Assembly (NCBI RefSeq): GCF_000302595.1
Contig: NZ_JH947128.1
Location: forward strand, 1-64,000
Origin: Pedobacter arcticus A12
GTDB taxonomy: Bacteria; Bacteroidota; Bacteroidia; Sphingobacteriales; Sphingobacteriaceae
Reading direction: 5' to 3'
Length of the DNA: 64,000 bases
Shown one piece after another: positions 53,101 to 61,182 of this stretch (the first letter of the stretch is position 1; each line of letters opens with the position of its first letter). Under the pieces are notes generated by a model. That model was not told the origin of the DNA. It worked only from the letters and a program-made list of their open reading frames with translations, and made no database searches. The position numbers were made by a program, and so were the translations under genes.

Positions 53101-54611
53101 GAGTTACGGTTAATTACCTGAAAACTGCTTACACTTTTACGCACAAAGTAACCGTAGAAAATAGTGTGATCAACATCAACAACCTTAAATTAACGGATAT
53201 CAATGGTAATATCGCAACTGCAAACGGAACTGTTGACCTACGCAAGCCAGACAACCCAACCATTACTGCCGAAATTAATGCCACAAATTTTATGGCTTTA
53301 AACACCACGGCCAAAGACAACCCACTCTATTACGGTAAAGCTTTTGCAACGGGAAAGTTCACATTTGCAGGACCTACCGATGCGATGAAAATCAACATCA
53401 AAGCGAAAACGGAAAAAGGCACAGAGTTTACAATTCCTTTAAACGGTGCTTCTACGGTTAGTTCTGATGATTTTATTACCTACGTTGCCAAAGATTCTTC
53501 CTTAAATAAAAAAGAAGCTGTTAATTATTTCAACGGTTTAACCATGGAGTTTGACTTAGCCGTTGATGAAGGAACAACAGCTAATATTTTAACGGAAGTA
53601 GGGAATTTAACCGGACAGGGAACGGCCCAGTTAAATCTTAAAATTACCAGTTTAGGCGATTTTGAAATGAAAGGCGATTATATCATCGATGCTGGTCAGT
53701 TTGATTTTACAGCCAATAACCTCATTGATAAAACTTTCGATATTAAAAAAGGTGGTACCCTAAGATGGACTGGCGACCCAAGTGATGCAGAAATCAACAT
53801 CAACGCGAGTTATACTACTAGAGCTTCTCTCGCTCCTTTATATGCGGCGGCTGGGCGTACTTTACCAGATAAAGATCAGAATCTGCGTGTACTTGCAGAG
53901 GCTGACATGCTTTTGAAAGGCTCGTTGTTAAACCCACAGGTTGATTTTAATTTAAGTTTCCCAAACAACTCTGGCTATATGACAGAGTTGCAAGGTTATT
54001 TAGATGATAAAGATAACGAAGCGCAACAAGTAATTAATTTGGTGGTGCGTAACAGCTTTAACGGCAATTCTAGCGCTGGTATCGGTATTGATAACCAAAC
54101 CTTAATTGGCTCGGGGCTGGAACTTGGTTTTAGTAAACTGCAGAACATTGTATCACAAACATTGGGTGTAAAAAACCTAGATTTCAACTTACGTTCTTTA
54201 AGTGAGTTTGGTATTGGTTACAGCTTTTTTAACAATCGATTAAAAGTGCAGGGCAATTTCGTAAACAATAAATACGACAATGATTACTTTAACAATAACG
54301 TTTTCAATTCGTCTTTTAACGATTTAACCCGAGATGCGCAGATGACTTACGACATTAAGAAAGATGGAAGTTTGGTAGGTAAAATCTTCAACAGGCCATC
54401 AAGCCGTGATTTTTTTAACTTGAATAACGACATTTACACAAACGGAGTTGGTTTAGTGTATGTGCAGGAATACGACACGTTTAAAGAATTTATCCAGAAT
54501 ACTTTCGGCAGAGCCAAAAAGAAAACCGAAGAACAGGAAAAAGAAGAATCAGAAAGCCGAAGCAAAACTCGCCAGTCGCCTATAGTTTATCCACCTAAAA
54601 AGGAGGATTAG
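50193..54611 (+). CDS. TamB-like translocation/assembly module protein
   Basis: About 1472 residues from the first usable start, a TTG at 50193. An N-terminal hydrophobic segment, then a very long beta-rich body of repeated strands, and a C-terminal TamB/DUF490 domain with SGYMTELQGYLDDKDNEAQQV. TamB-type proteins span the periplasm and move lipids or help outer membrane proteins assemble. The coding frame continues with membrane-helix-like residues (KVFKITLYILVAIILL) upstream of the TTG to a stop at 50127, with no ATG, GTG or TTG on the way. So the true start is uncertain, and a non-canonical codon near 50142 is possible. The C-terminus is lysine/glutamate-rich. Confidence 0.88.
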   Translation: MLAGIILSLQLKPVQTWAAKKAATFLSSELKTQVQIKSLYLEPFKSLVLEGFFIADLDKDTLLNAPKLTVDIAYFAPFKERKITLQSIELENATFYLKEYKDTTTNLSFIINYFNSGVVDTTVKKKPFDFTLNNATIKNLDFRYKNYRTRDTLINGVNYDDVHITHLSTNLENINTKDYILKAKINKLTFKERSGFVLNNLTANATIASDRIVLEQLYLKTPKSSLRDYFSMRFKSYADFDDVINKVTMEGHFKNARIDAKDIAFFAPQIDYITLPIDVTGVIKGKVNGLKAKDLLIKAGKTTYIKGDFEVKGLPETKNTFLDLNFKQIYSNKADVDYIIERLTGNKKNTLPDVINKFGNINFKGQFTGFFNDFVAYGDFKTKLGQIKSDVNMKINRNNVPSYSGKLQAIDFNLGDLIGEESINRTSFVANIDGRGFDLNQLTEKLDVKATYFEFNGYSYRNIKVNGNINKQVFDGKLNIDDKNINLDFDGKANLNPNLPEFNFIANVQQARLHKLNFGKDTLSVDAVINTNFKGSNLANIQGQFNVNDLRVTTTEKSVVIDSVQLKAEGVGTDRLLALTSNIGDAYIKGEYDLNTLPSAFKTIVKKYIPSYRTAIVKPKNQNFEFRVDLKNFDYLSSLLIPELKIPERGAFYGKFNSSKDTVTLSGFVKTLTYNDITFNNIIIDQNTNSKSLEAIVSMDKVQFSEGGAFVQNIIIQNTLRNDSLTFNVKLSDKDAINQLDLYGLVKFGTDTLAQISLLPSEVIIDNQVWKIQDQVKIKFENARTLIENFELSSNNQLIAINGAISKNPEDGLEVVIKDFKISSLSQVTKAYGVDLSGTLNGTANLSAILGTPNIKSDLTVDTLKYNNTLIGNLKTVSVYNNATNKLDVDASIFKGNTKTMDVKGNIDIKSETNNLNLDVALDKTELVIVEPFVKNLVSNLKGQISSDLKVTGKFNNPKIDGTVDFLNTGVTVNYLKTAYTFTHKVTVENSVININNLKLTDINGNIATANGTVDLRKPDNPTITAEINATNFMALNTTAKDNPLYYGKAFATGKFTFAGPTDAMKINIKAKTEKGTEFTIPLNGASTVSSDDFITYVAKDSSLNKKEAVNYFNGLTMEFDLAVDEGTTANILTEVGNLTGQGTAQLNLKITSLGDFEMKGDYIIDAGQFDFTANNLIDKTFDIKKGGTLRWTGDPSDAEININASYTTRASLAPLYAAAGRTLPDKDQNLRVLAEADMLLKGSLLNPQVDFNLSFPNNSGYMTELQGYLDDKDNEAQQVINLVVRNSFNGNSSAGIGIDNQTLIGSGLELGFSKLQNIVSQTLGVKNLDFNLRSLSEFGIGYSFFNNRLKVQGNFVNNKYDNDYFNNNVFNSSFNDLTRDAQMTYDIKKDGSLVGKIFNRPSSRDFFNLNNDIYTNGVGLVYVQEYDTFKEFIQNTFGRAKKKTEEQEKEESESRSKTRQSPIVYPPKKED

Positions 54612-54744
54612 GCATTAGTATAAGGAATTCATTGATCATTGGTTTACTAGTCAATAGAGAATAGTCAGCAGTGAGTTATCTATTCTCTCATTCAAAATTC
54701 TACCATTCGATTATTAGAGATTGCAGAGTCGTCCTGCAAGTCAG
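54612..54744. other. Short gap with an AGAGAATAG / CTATTCTCT inverted repeat
   Basis: An AGAGAATAG motif near 54655 is repeated inverted near 54681 (CTATTCTCT). No gene. Copy E of the palindromic element follows directly. Confidence 0.4.
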
Positions 54745-54778
54745 CTCCCTCTCCTTCGGAGAGGGCTGGGGTGAGGCT
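54745..54778 (-). repeat. Palindromic element copy E, at the stop of the M1 peptidase gene
   Basis: On the minus strand: AGCCTCACCCCAGCC then CTCTCC-GAA-GGAGAG. The AG that begins the element is the last two bases of the peptidase TAG stop codon (54777-54779). TamB and the peptidase converge here. Confidence 0.9.
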
Positions 54779-56759
54779 ACCTTCTCCAAATATCATTCTC
54801 AGAGTTTACATCTGGTAATAAATGTTCAGGATCAAAAACTACTGATTTTATTTCTTCTGTTGATGGATAACTAAATGTCCAATTGGTGTTTCTTGCCCAA
54901 ATTTCAACCGGCAGTTGAATAGTTTCTGTTTTACCACTTACAGTCTCTACTTTCAAAATAACGGGTAAAGGCATTTTTTCTAGACATGACAAGGTAATTA
55001 AAGCTCCGTTTTTAGGATTATCCTTTACATAGCTCACACTGTTTACAGCAATATCCGCTCGCCAATTATTGATAAACCAACCACGCCAAAACCATCTTAA
55101 ATCTTCCCCGGCTACGTTTTCTAGGGTTCTAAAAAAGTCGGTTGGTGTAGGGTGTTTAAATGCCCAACGGTCTATATAAGTTTTAAAAGCTAAATCAAAA
55201 CGCTCTTTCCCTAAAATCTGGTCTCGCAAAATTGTTAAACCCGCAGCTGGTTTACGATAGCACAAAGTACCTATGTGTGCTTCTTTCATATTATCCGGGC
55301 TAGTCATAATAGGCTCAAAAAGCGGATTTGTATAATAATTAGCTAGCTGGTGCATATCCGATTTTTCTTTTGGTTTATACTCACCATTGTTAAAATCTGC
55401 TGTGGTTAGTCCGTTTAAGAAAGTATTCAGGCCTTCATCTAACCAACCATAAAGTCTTTCGTTAGAACCCACAACCATTGGGAACCAATTATGTCCAAAT
55501 TCATGATCTGTAACACCCCATAAACGATCTTTAACAGATTTCCAGCTGCAAAAAACAATACCCGGATATTCCATCCCGCCAACGTTTGCTGCAACATTAA
55601 TAGCAGTTGGGTAAGTGTACTCATACCACATTTTAGAGTTAAACTCAATAGATTTTTTCACGTACTCGGTAGATCTTCCCCAAGCATTGCTACCTGCGCT
55701 TTCTACCGGATAAGCAGAAATCGCCATAGCAGATTTACCGCTCGGTAAATTCATTTTGGCAGCATCAACAACAAAAGCCGGCGATGAAGCCCAAGCCACA
55801 TCTCTTGAATTTTTTATCTTAAACTTCCAAGTGAGTTCTGCCTTTCCCTTTGGGCGTGAGTTAGCATCCGTAACCTCTTTTGCTGTACGGATAAATACAG
55901 TTTCATCACTTTTACCAGCCTCTTTCCAACGTTTTAATTGTTCTGCAGTATAAACTTCCTGAGGATTTTGCAATTCGCCAGAACAAACTACAATATGATT
56001 GCTTGGAGCAGTTATGGCTACATCAAAATCGCCATATTCTAAGTAAAACTCACCCGGTCCGGTGTATGGCAAGGTATTCCAACCGCTAATATCATCGTAA
56101 ACGCACATTCTTGGATACCATTGCGCCATCGCAAAAATCTTCCCGTTCTTGGTTTGCAAAACGCCCATCCTATCCGATCCATACTCTGGAGAAAGAAAAG
56201 AGAAATCAATTTTCAACTTGATTGATGCTCCATCCGCTTTTAAATTTTCGGGTAGAAAAACCTGCATACGCGTATCGTTAATTAAGTACTTTAAGTCAAC
56301 ATTGGTAGCTTTGCCGTTAATGGACAACAACTTAACAGTGCTTAATGTATTTCCGCCATCCAGTTTTTGTCCTTTGCTGCCATTTCTGCTTCCAGTTGGC
56401 GGGATAATCGAATTCCCCCTTGAGCCATCCTTAAAAATATTTTGGTCTAATTGCATCCAGATAAAAGAAAGTTCATCTGGACTATTGTTGGTATAGGTTA
56501 AAACTTCTGATCCAACTATTTTATTCTCATCATTATTCAAATGCGCAGTAAGTTGATAATCTGCTCTGTTTTGCCAGTAGGCATGTCCGGGTTGTCCACT
56601 TGCACTCCGATAGGTGTTTCCATCTTGAGTATAAAAAGAAGATCCGAAGGCATCATTATAATTATAGTTGCCTTGGTTTTTAGGGCTGGCATCTTCCTGT
56701 GCAGAAACTACACCGCAGGTTAGCAACATTGAGCAAACCAGTAAAATTATTTTAGTCAT
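54777..56759 (-). CDS. M1 family metallopeptidase
   Basis: 660 residues. Signal peptide ([18 protein letters not shown]). Zinc site HEFGH (His near 419) with the downstream Glu in [13 protein letters not shown], and a GGMEYPG motif in place of the usual GAMEN substrate loop, as in many Bacteroidota M1 relatives. Probably a periplasmic or surface aminopeptidase; the exact substrate is unknown. The stop codon overlaps a palindromic repeat copy. Lies downstream of the gene at 56829 on the same strand. Confidence 0.92.
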   Translation of the reverse strand: MTKIILLVCSMLLTCGVVSAQEDASPKNQGNYNYNDAFGSSFYTQDGNTYRSASGQPGHAYWQNRADYQLTAHLNNDENKIVGSEVLTYTNNSPDELSFIWMQLDQNIFKDGSRGNSIIPPTGSRNGSKGQKLDGGNTLSTVKLLSINGKATNVDLKYLINDTRMQVFLPENLKADGASIKLKIDFSFLSPEYGSDRMGVLQTKNGKIFAMAQWYPRMCVYDDISGWNTLPYTGPGEFYLEYGDFDVAITAPSNHIVVCSGELQNPQEVYTAEQLKRWKEAGKSDETVFIRTAKEVTDANSRPKGKAELTWKFKIKNSRDVAWASSPAFVVDAAKMNLPSGKSAMAISAYPVESAGSNAWGRSTEYVKKSIEFNSKMWYEYTYPTAINVAANVGGMEYPGIVFCSWKSVKDRLWGVTDHEFGHNWFPMVVGSNERLYGWLDEGLNTFLNGLTTADFNNGEYKPKEKSDMHQLANYYTNPLFEPIMTSPDNMKEAHIGTLCYRKPAAGLTILRDQILGKERFDLAFKTYIDRWAFKHPTPTDFFRTLENVAGEDLRWFWRGWFINNWRADIAVNSVSYVKDNPKNGALITLSCLEKMPLPVILKVETVSGKTETIQLPVEIWARNTNWTFSYPSTEEIKSVVFDPEHLLPDVNSENDIWRR

Positions 56760-56828
56760 TTAAAAATGTTTTAGAACCATTAAAATACTTCCATTTTAGA
56801 AAAACCATTCATTTTAACATGAATGTTA

Positions 56829-57551
56829 CTAAAAATTGCCGGTAAAGGAAGTTTTTGGCAGGTTTGGGTAGATGCGTTGCTCGGCAGGCAATTTAATATA
56901 ACTGTTGTATGAATTTACAATGTAGGTTCGTAATTCCACATCGTCCATGGCTTGCACTTGCGAATAAGTGGGGCGGTAGTACGACATAAAATCTTCCAAA
57001 AGCTGGCCTCTGATTTTGGTAAGCTGTGTAACCAAAGGTTTGCTAAATTTTTGATCTATCAACTTCTCATTAAGCTCGCTATCCATAAACTTTTGGAATG
57101 CCCGTTTTTCTTTGGATTGTTTACTAAAAGCATTTACTAAACTCACTTTTCCATCTAAAGAAAAAACGTTGGTACTAGCATATGAGTAAGCTGAAGAATA
57201 AGCTGTTCTAACATCCTCAGGTTTTCTAATATCTTTTGCGCTCACAATTACTTCGTCTAAAACAATCAAACTTGGACGCATCAAAACGAGTTTTGGACGC
57301 ATGTTTTCTAAAATAAGCGTATCGCTCTCATAACCTGGGCAAGTAAACACAATCAGATCACCTAAATCTGCTTTTACGGTAAAATCTCCCCTTTGCCCAC
57401 TGTGGTCAACCTCTCTTTGAGTTAGGTTATTTACAAAAACAAGTTTGAGTTTATTGCGTGTATCAGCGTCATAAGCTGTGCCCACGATGGTCATCTGCGC
57501 CTTTAATAAAAAAGGGAACAGCAAAAGAAATAGTAGAACAGCGTTTTTCAT
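56829..57551 (-). CDS. Carboxypeptidase-regulatory-like domain protein
   Basis: About 240 residues from the ATG at 57551. Signal peptide (MKNAVLLFLLLFPFLLKAQ), then an N-terminal beta-sandwich of the CarboxypepD_reg-like kind (VGTAYDADTRNKLKLVFVNN, FTVKADLGDLIVFTCPGYE, VLDEVIVSAKD), then a helical tail (FMDSELNEKLIDQKF, FMSYYRPTYSQVQAMDD). Such proteins are cell-envelope components in Bacteroidota; the function is not defined. Two further in-frame ATGs upstream give a leader without signal character. Confidence 0.75.
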   Translation of the reverse strand: MKNAVLLFLLLFPFLLKAQMTIVGTAYDADTRNKLKLVFVNNLTQREVDHSGQRGDFTVKADLGDLIVFTCPGYESDTLILENMRPKLVLMRPSLIVLDEVIVSAKDIRKPEDVRTAYSSAYSYASTNVFSLDGKVSLVNAFSKQSKEKRAFQKFMDSELNEKLIDQKFSKPLVTQLTKIRGQLLEDFMSYYRPTYSQVQAMDDVELRTYIVNSYNSYIKLPAEQRIYPNLPKTSFTGNF

Positions 57552-57619
57552 CATTACAAAAATCTGCGAATAAGTTTTGATTAGCAAATGCTTAACATAT
57601 TTTAACGCAATTTTTACGC

Positions 57620-57970
57620 TTAGCCAAAAAGCTCAGCATAGGTTTGCTCATCAAAACCAATCGTATTGCCCTTATCACTTTCAATAACGGGTCTTTTGAT
57701 GGCGCTGGTATTAGCTATCATTAATTTTACAGCAGTATCTTCATTAATCACAGTATTTTTCTGTGTTTCATCTAAATTACGCCATGTTAAACCTTTTTTG
57801 TTCAGCACTTTCTCCCAACCAAATTCTTTACACCACTTTTCAAGATGCGCCGTATCAATACCTAACTTTTTATAGTCACGAAACTGATAATCAATACCTT
57901 TTTCTTCAAAAAACGTTCTTGCTTTTTTTACAGAGCCACAATTAGGGATTCCAAATATTTCGACTTTCAT
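57620..57970 (-). CDS. ArsC/Spx family protein
   Basis: 116 residues of the thioredoxin-fold ArsC/Spx family: MKVEIFGIPNCGSVKKARTF with the single catalytic-type Cys10, RDYKKLGID, WCKEFGWEKVLNKKGLTWR, and IKRPVIE near residue 92. It lacks the second Cys of a CxxC pair, as in YffB-like members rather than Spx regulators. Role unknown; a glutathione- or thioredoxin-linked reductase is usual for the group. Confidence 0.85.
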   Translation of the reverse strand: MKVEIFGIPNCGSVKKARTFFEEKGIDYQFRDYKKLGIDTAHLEKWCKEFGWEKVLNKKGLTWRNLDETQKNTVINEDTAVKLMIANTSAIKRPVIESDKGNTIGFDEQTYAELFG

Positions 57971-58219
57971 AGCCTGCTAATTTAAGGCTTTTAATGGGGA
58001 GTTGAAAACAAAACTCGCTATCCAACACCATTGCCTCAATTTACAAATGAGCCTATTTAAATTAAAATTTAAAAAGAATATTTATTTAAATTTTGGTAGC
58101 CCAACACTTTAAATAACATACAAAATCTTTATAATATGTAATAAAATTAGTATTGAACACTACTTTGTAATAAAAATTCCTATTTTTCGTCGCTATTCAA
58201 TAATCACCAATTTTAGAAC

Positions 58220-59128
58220 ATGATTAAAAAATTACACAAACAAGGGTTAAAACTCGTTCTCTTACTATGCCTTCTATCCGTCTTTTCGGCTCAAGGTTCA
58301 ACTTTTTCATCTCCAAAAACATCCTCTGATAGCATCATTAGGATACTTGCAATTGGCAACAGTTTCTCTGAAGATGCCATGGAGCATTTTTTATATGGCT
58401 TGGCCAATGCAGCTGGTAAAAAAGTAATTATTGGCAACTTATTTATTGGCGCTTCTGATTTAGATCTGCACTGGAAAAATGCATCAGAAAATAATGCAAA
58501 ATACAATTACAGAAAAGTAAATATACGGGGCGAGAAAACAAAAACACCCGGTGTAGCTATCTCAACCGTACTCGCGGATGAAAAATGGGATTATATCAGT
58601 TTTCAGCAGGTGAGCAATAAATCTGGTGTTTATGAAACATATTTAACACCGCTTTCAAATTTATTGAGTTATGTAAAAGAAAGAAGCACTAATCCTAACG
58701 CAAAATACGTTTTACACCAAACTTGGGCTTATGTTAAAGCATCAAAAAACAAAAAGTTTGAGACCTATAACAACAGTCAGGACGAGATGTACAGCGCCAT
58801 AGCTTCGACCACCAAAAAAATAAATAAAAAATATAAATTCGACGTATTGATTCCGGCAGGTACTGCTGTACAGAACGCTAGAACATCTTTTATTGGTGAT
58901 AAAATTAATCGTGATGATTTTCACCTGAGCTTTTATTTAGGAAGATACACCGCATCTTGTGCTTGGTACGAAATGATTTTCAAAAAAAGTGTTATTGGCA
59001 ATACTTTTCATCCGGAAGAGATCAGTGATTATGAGGCAGAAATGGCACAAACCGCAGCACACAAAGCTTGCAAAAAACCGTATCGGGTTACAAGGCTGAA
59101 AAAATTTGAACAGCAAGAGCAACCGTAG
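58220..59128 (+). CDS. DUF4886 domain protein (SGNH-hydrolase-like)
   Basis: 302 residues with a signal peptide (LVLLLCLLSVFSAQGSTF). The domain begins IRILAIGNSFSEDAMEHFL; GNSFS (Ser near 48) matches the nucleophile position of SGNH hydrolases. DDFHLSFYLGRYTASCAWYEM near the end resembles the family's D-x-x-H block. Often near polysaccharide genes in Bacteroidota; an esterase activity on glycans is inferred. Next gene is the ECF sigma factor 160 bases away. Confidence 0.85.
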   Translation: MIKKLHKQGLKLVLLLCLLSVFSAQGSTFSSPKTSSDSIIRILAIGNSFSEDAMEHFLYGLANAAGKKVIIGNLFIGASDLDLHWKNASENNAKYNYRKVNIRGEKTKTPGVAISTVLADEKWDYISFQQVSNKSGVYETYLTPLSNLLSYVKERSTNPNAKYVLHQTWAYVKASKNKKFETYNNSQDEMYSAIASTTKKINKKYKFDVLIPAGTAVQNARTSFIGDKINRDDFHLSFYLGRYTASCAWYEMIFKKSVIGNTFHPEEISDYEAEMAQTAAHKACKKPYRVTRLKKFEQQEQP

Positions 59129-59294
59129 TTTTTACAGTCCCCGAAATCTTAAACATGATTTGGACCGTAAATAATACAAAAAAACAGTAGGCTTAAAGGG
59201 CGACCTAATAAATTATAATTTCGCTTTCCCCGAAAAAAAAGCTACTTTAATTACAAATAAATTATAACCCATTTTAATAAATCTTTAATTGCAA

Positions 59295-59864
59295 ATGGCG
59301 GCGTACGACAAATATTCTGATGCTGATCTTTTACGTTTGTTAAAGAGTGGCGACCACCATGCTTATTCCGAGATATATAATCGATATAACGGGTTGTTAT
59401 ATGTTTTTGCCTACAGGCGATTAAAAAACAGAGAAGAAGCTAGGGATGTAATTCATGAACTGTTCCTTAAGTTATGGGCAGACCATGAAACAATTTCCGA
59501 AAACTTTGTACTTGCCGCCTACCTTTATACGGCCGTTCGTAATAGAATTATCAACGTTATTACGCACCAAAAAGTAGCGACAAGATACCTTGATTCTTTT
59601 AACGGCTATTTAGAACAATCGTCTTACAACAATACCGATTTTTTGGTTAGGCATAACGATTTAGCCAGTTTTATCGAAAAAGAAATCTCAAACCTTCAAC
59701 CCAGAATGCGGAAGGTTTTTGAACTGAGCCGTAAAACAAACCTTACCCGAAAAGAAATTGCCGCGGAACTCAATATATCCGAAGAAACGGTAAAAAGCCA
59801 TATGCATGCTGCTTTAAAAATTTTAAAAGTAAAGCTAGGTGCACTTGTGCTATTTGTATTCTAA
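59295..59864 (+). CDS. ECF sigma-70 factor, FecI-like (Bacteroidota type)
   Basis: 189 residues from the ATG at 59295; the frame is also open two codons upstream to a TTG. Region 2 (YSEIYNRYNGLLYVFAYRRL) and region 4 (LSRKTNLTRKEIAAELNISEETVKSHMHAAL) are intact. It is followed by a FecR-type anti-sigma gene and a SusC/TonB receptor with an STN domain. The trio is a cell-surface signalling system in which the receptor signals through FecR to release the sigma factor. Confidence 0.93.
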   Translation: MAAYDKYSDADLLRLLKSGDHHAYSEIYNRYNGLLYVFAYRRLKNREEARDVIHELFLKLWADHETISENFVLAAYLYTAVRNRIINVITHQKVATRYLDSFNGYLEQSSYNNTDFLVRHNDLASFIEKEISNLQPRMRKVFELSRKTNLTRKEIAAELNISEETVKSHMHAALKILKVKLGALVLFVF

Positions 59865-59948
59865 TCTTTTTTACAAAAACTTCCATATCCACTAACCCCT
59901 TGCCCTTTGTTAATTGTTTTATTATCAAAAGGGGCCTAATTGCCAATT

Positions 59949-61073
59949 ATGAACCGACAACCCGCAGAAGATATTCTATTAAAATATAAAAATGGAGAAG
60001 CTACCGCTAACGAAAAAAAGTTAGTGGAAGACTGGATTATTAATGGAGTAGATGCTGACTTTGACCTTACTGATGAGGAACTTCTGGAAGATCTGATGCT
60101 GATCAGAGCCAGACTAAATTTAAATACGGTACAAAAACCAAAAATTGTTTTATGGCAGCGCATAGCTGTAGCTGCTTCTATCGTATTAGTCACAGCGGTG
60201 AGCATTACTTTATACGTTTCTAAAAAACAAGATAATTTAGCTAAAAACCACATCCAAACAAAAATAAGAGATAAAGTGGCGATAGGCAATATAGCTACCT
60301 TAACCTTGTCTGATGGATCGTTAATGAAACTAGATTCTTCTGTAGATGAGATTAAAAAAGAAAACGGTATTGAAATAGCAAACGACGGAAACGGCAATTT
60401 AACCTACCAAGTTGCAAAAGAAAACAGCAATCCAAATAGCAACAGGTTTAATACCGTTACTACGCCACGTGGCGGAACTTATAAAGTTACCTTGCCAGAC
60501 GGAAGTAAAGTGTGGTTAAACGCATCTTCTTCCCTGTATTTCCCTGTTGCATTCTCGGGAGACGTACGATCTGTAACGCTAACCGGCGAAGGTTACTTTG
60601 AAGTAGCTAAGGCTAATAAAAAGTTTATTGTTACGGTAAATAATACCACGGTTGAAGTTTTGGGAACGCATTTCAACATCAATTCCTATACAAACGAACA
60701 AACGCGAAATATTACTTTAGTAGAAGGCAGTGTTAAAGTTGCCAACGGAAATTCAACTGCTATTTTGAAACCTAGCGACCAAGCCGTAGTAAACCCACTC
60801 AGCAATAATATCAACATTAAGCATAACGTAGATACCGAAACTTTAACTGCCTGGAAAGATGGCACTTTTAAATTCAACAATACCGATTTAAAAACCATTA
60901 TGCGCCAATTAGAGCGGTGGTACGACATTGATATTGACGAAAATACGATACCAAATAAACAGTTCAACGGTACAATATCCAGAGATGTGAAATTATCTGA
61001 AGTGCTTGCCATGATTGAACTTACCAGTAACCTAAATTTTAAAATTGAAGGAAGGAACTTGAAAATGAAATAA
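59949..61073 (+). CDS. FecR family anti-sigma/sigma-regulator protein
   Basis: 374 residues. Short cytoplasmic N-terminus, a membrane helix near residues 70-90 (IAVAASIVLVTAVSITLYV), then a periplasmic FecR domain (TPRGGTYKVTLPDGSKVWLNASSSL; TLTGEGYFEVAK; VEVLGTHFNI; LVEGSVKV) and a C-terminal segment (DTETLTAWKDGTFKFNNTDLKTIM) of the DUF4974 kind. It holds and activates the sigma factor encoded upstream. An in-frame TTG three codons earlier is less likely than the ATG. Confidence 0.94.
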   Translation: MNRQPAEDILLKYKNGEATANEKKLVEDWIINGVDADFDLTDEELLEDLMLIRARLNLNTVQKPKIVLWQRIAVAASIVLVTAVSITLYVSKKQDNLAKNHIQTKIRDKVAIGNIATLTLSDGSLMKLDSSVDEIKKENGIEIANDGNGNLTYQVAKENSNPNSNRFNTVTTPRGGTYKVTLPDGSKVWLNASSSLYFPVAFSGDVRSVTLTGEGYFEVAKANKKFIVTVNNTTVEVLGTHFNINSYTNEQTRNITLVEGSVKVANGNSTAILKPSDQAVVNPLSNNINIKHNVDTETLTAWKDGTFKFNNTDLKTIMRQLERWYDIDIDENTIPNKQFNGTISRDVKLSEVLAMIELTSNLNFKIEGRNLKMK

Positions 61074-61182
61074 AAACTATCTAAGAAAATACAAAGCCGG
61101 AAAGCAGCAACTTATCCGGCTTATAGTATCAGACAATAACTTCGTTAAACCAATTATTATCTAACCACCTAATTACAAATAT

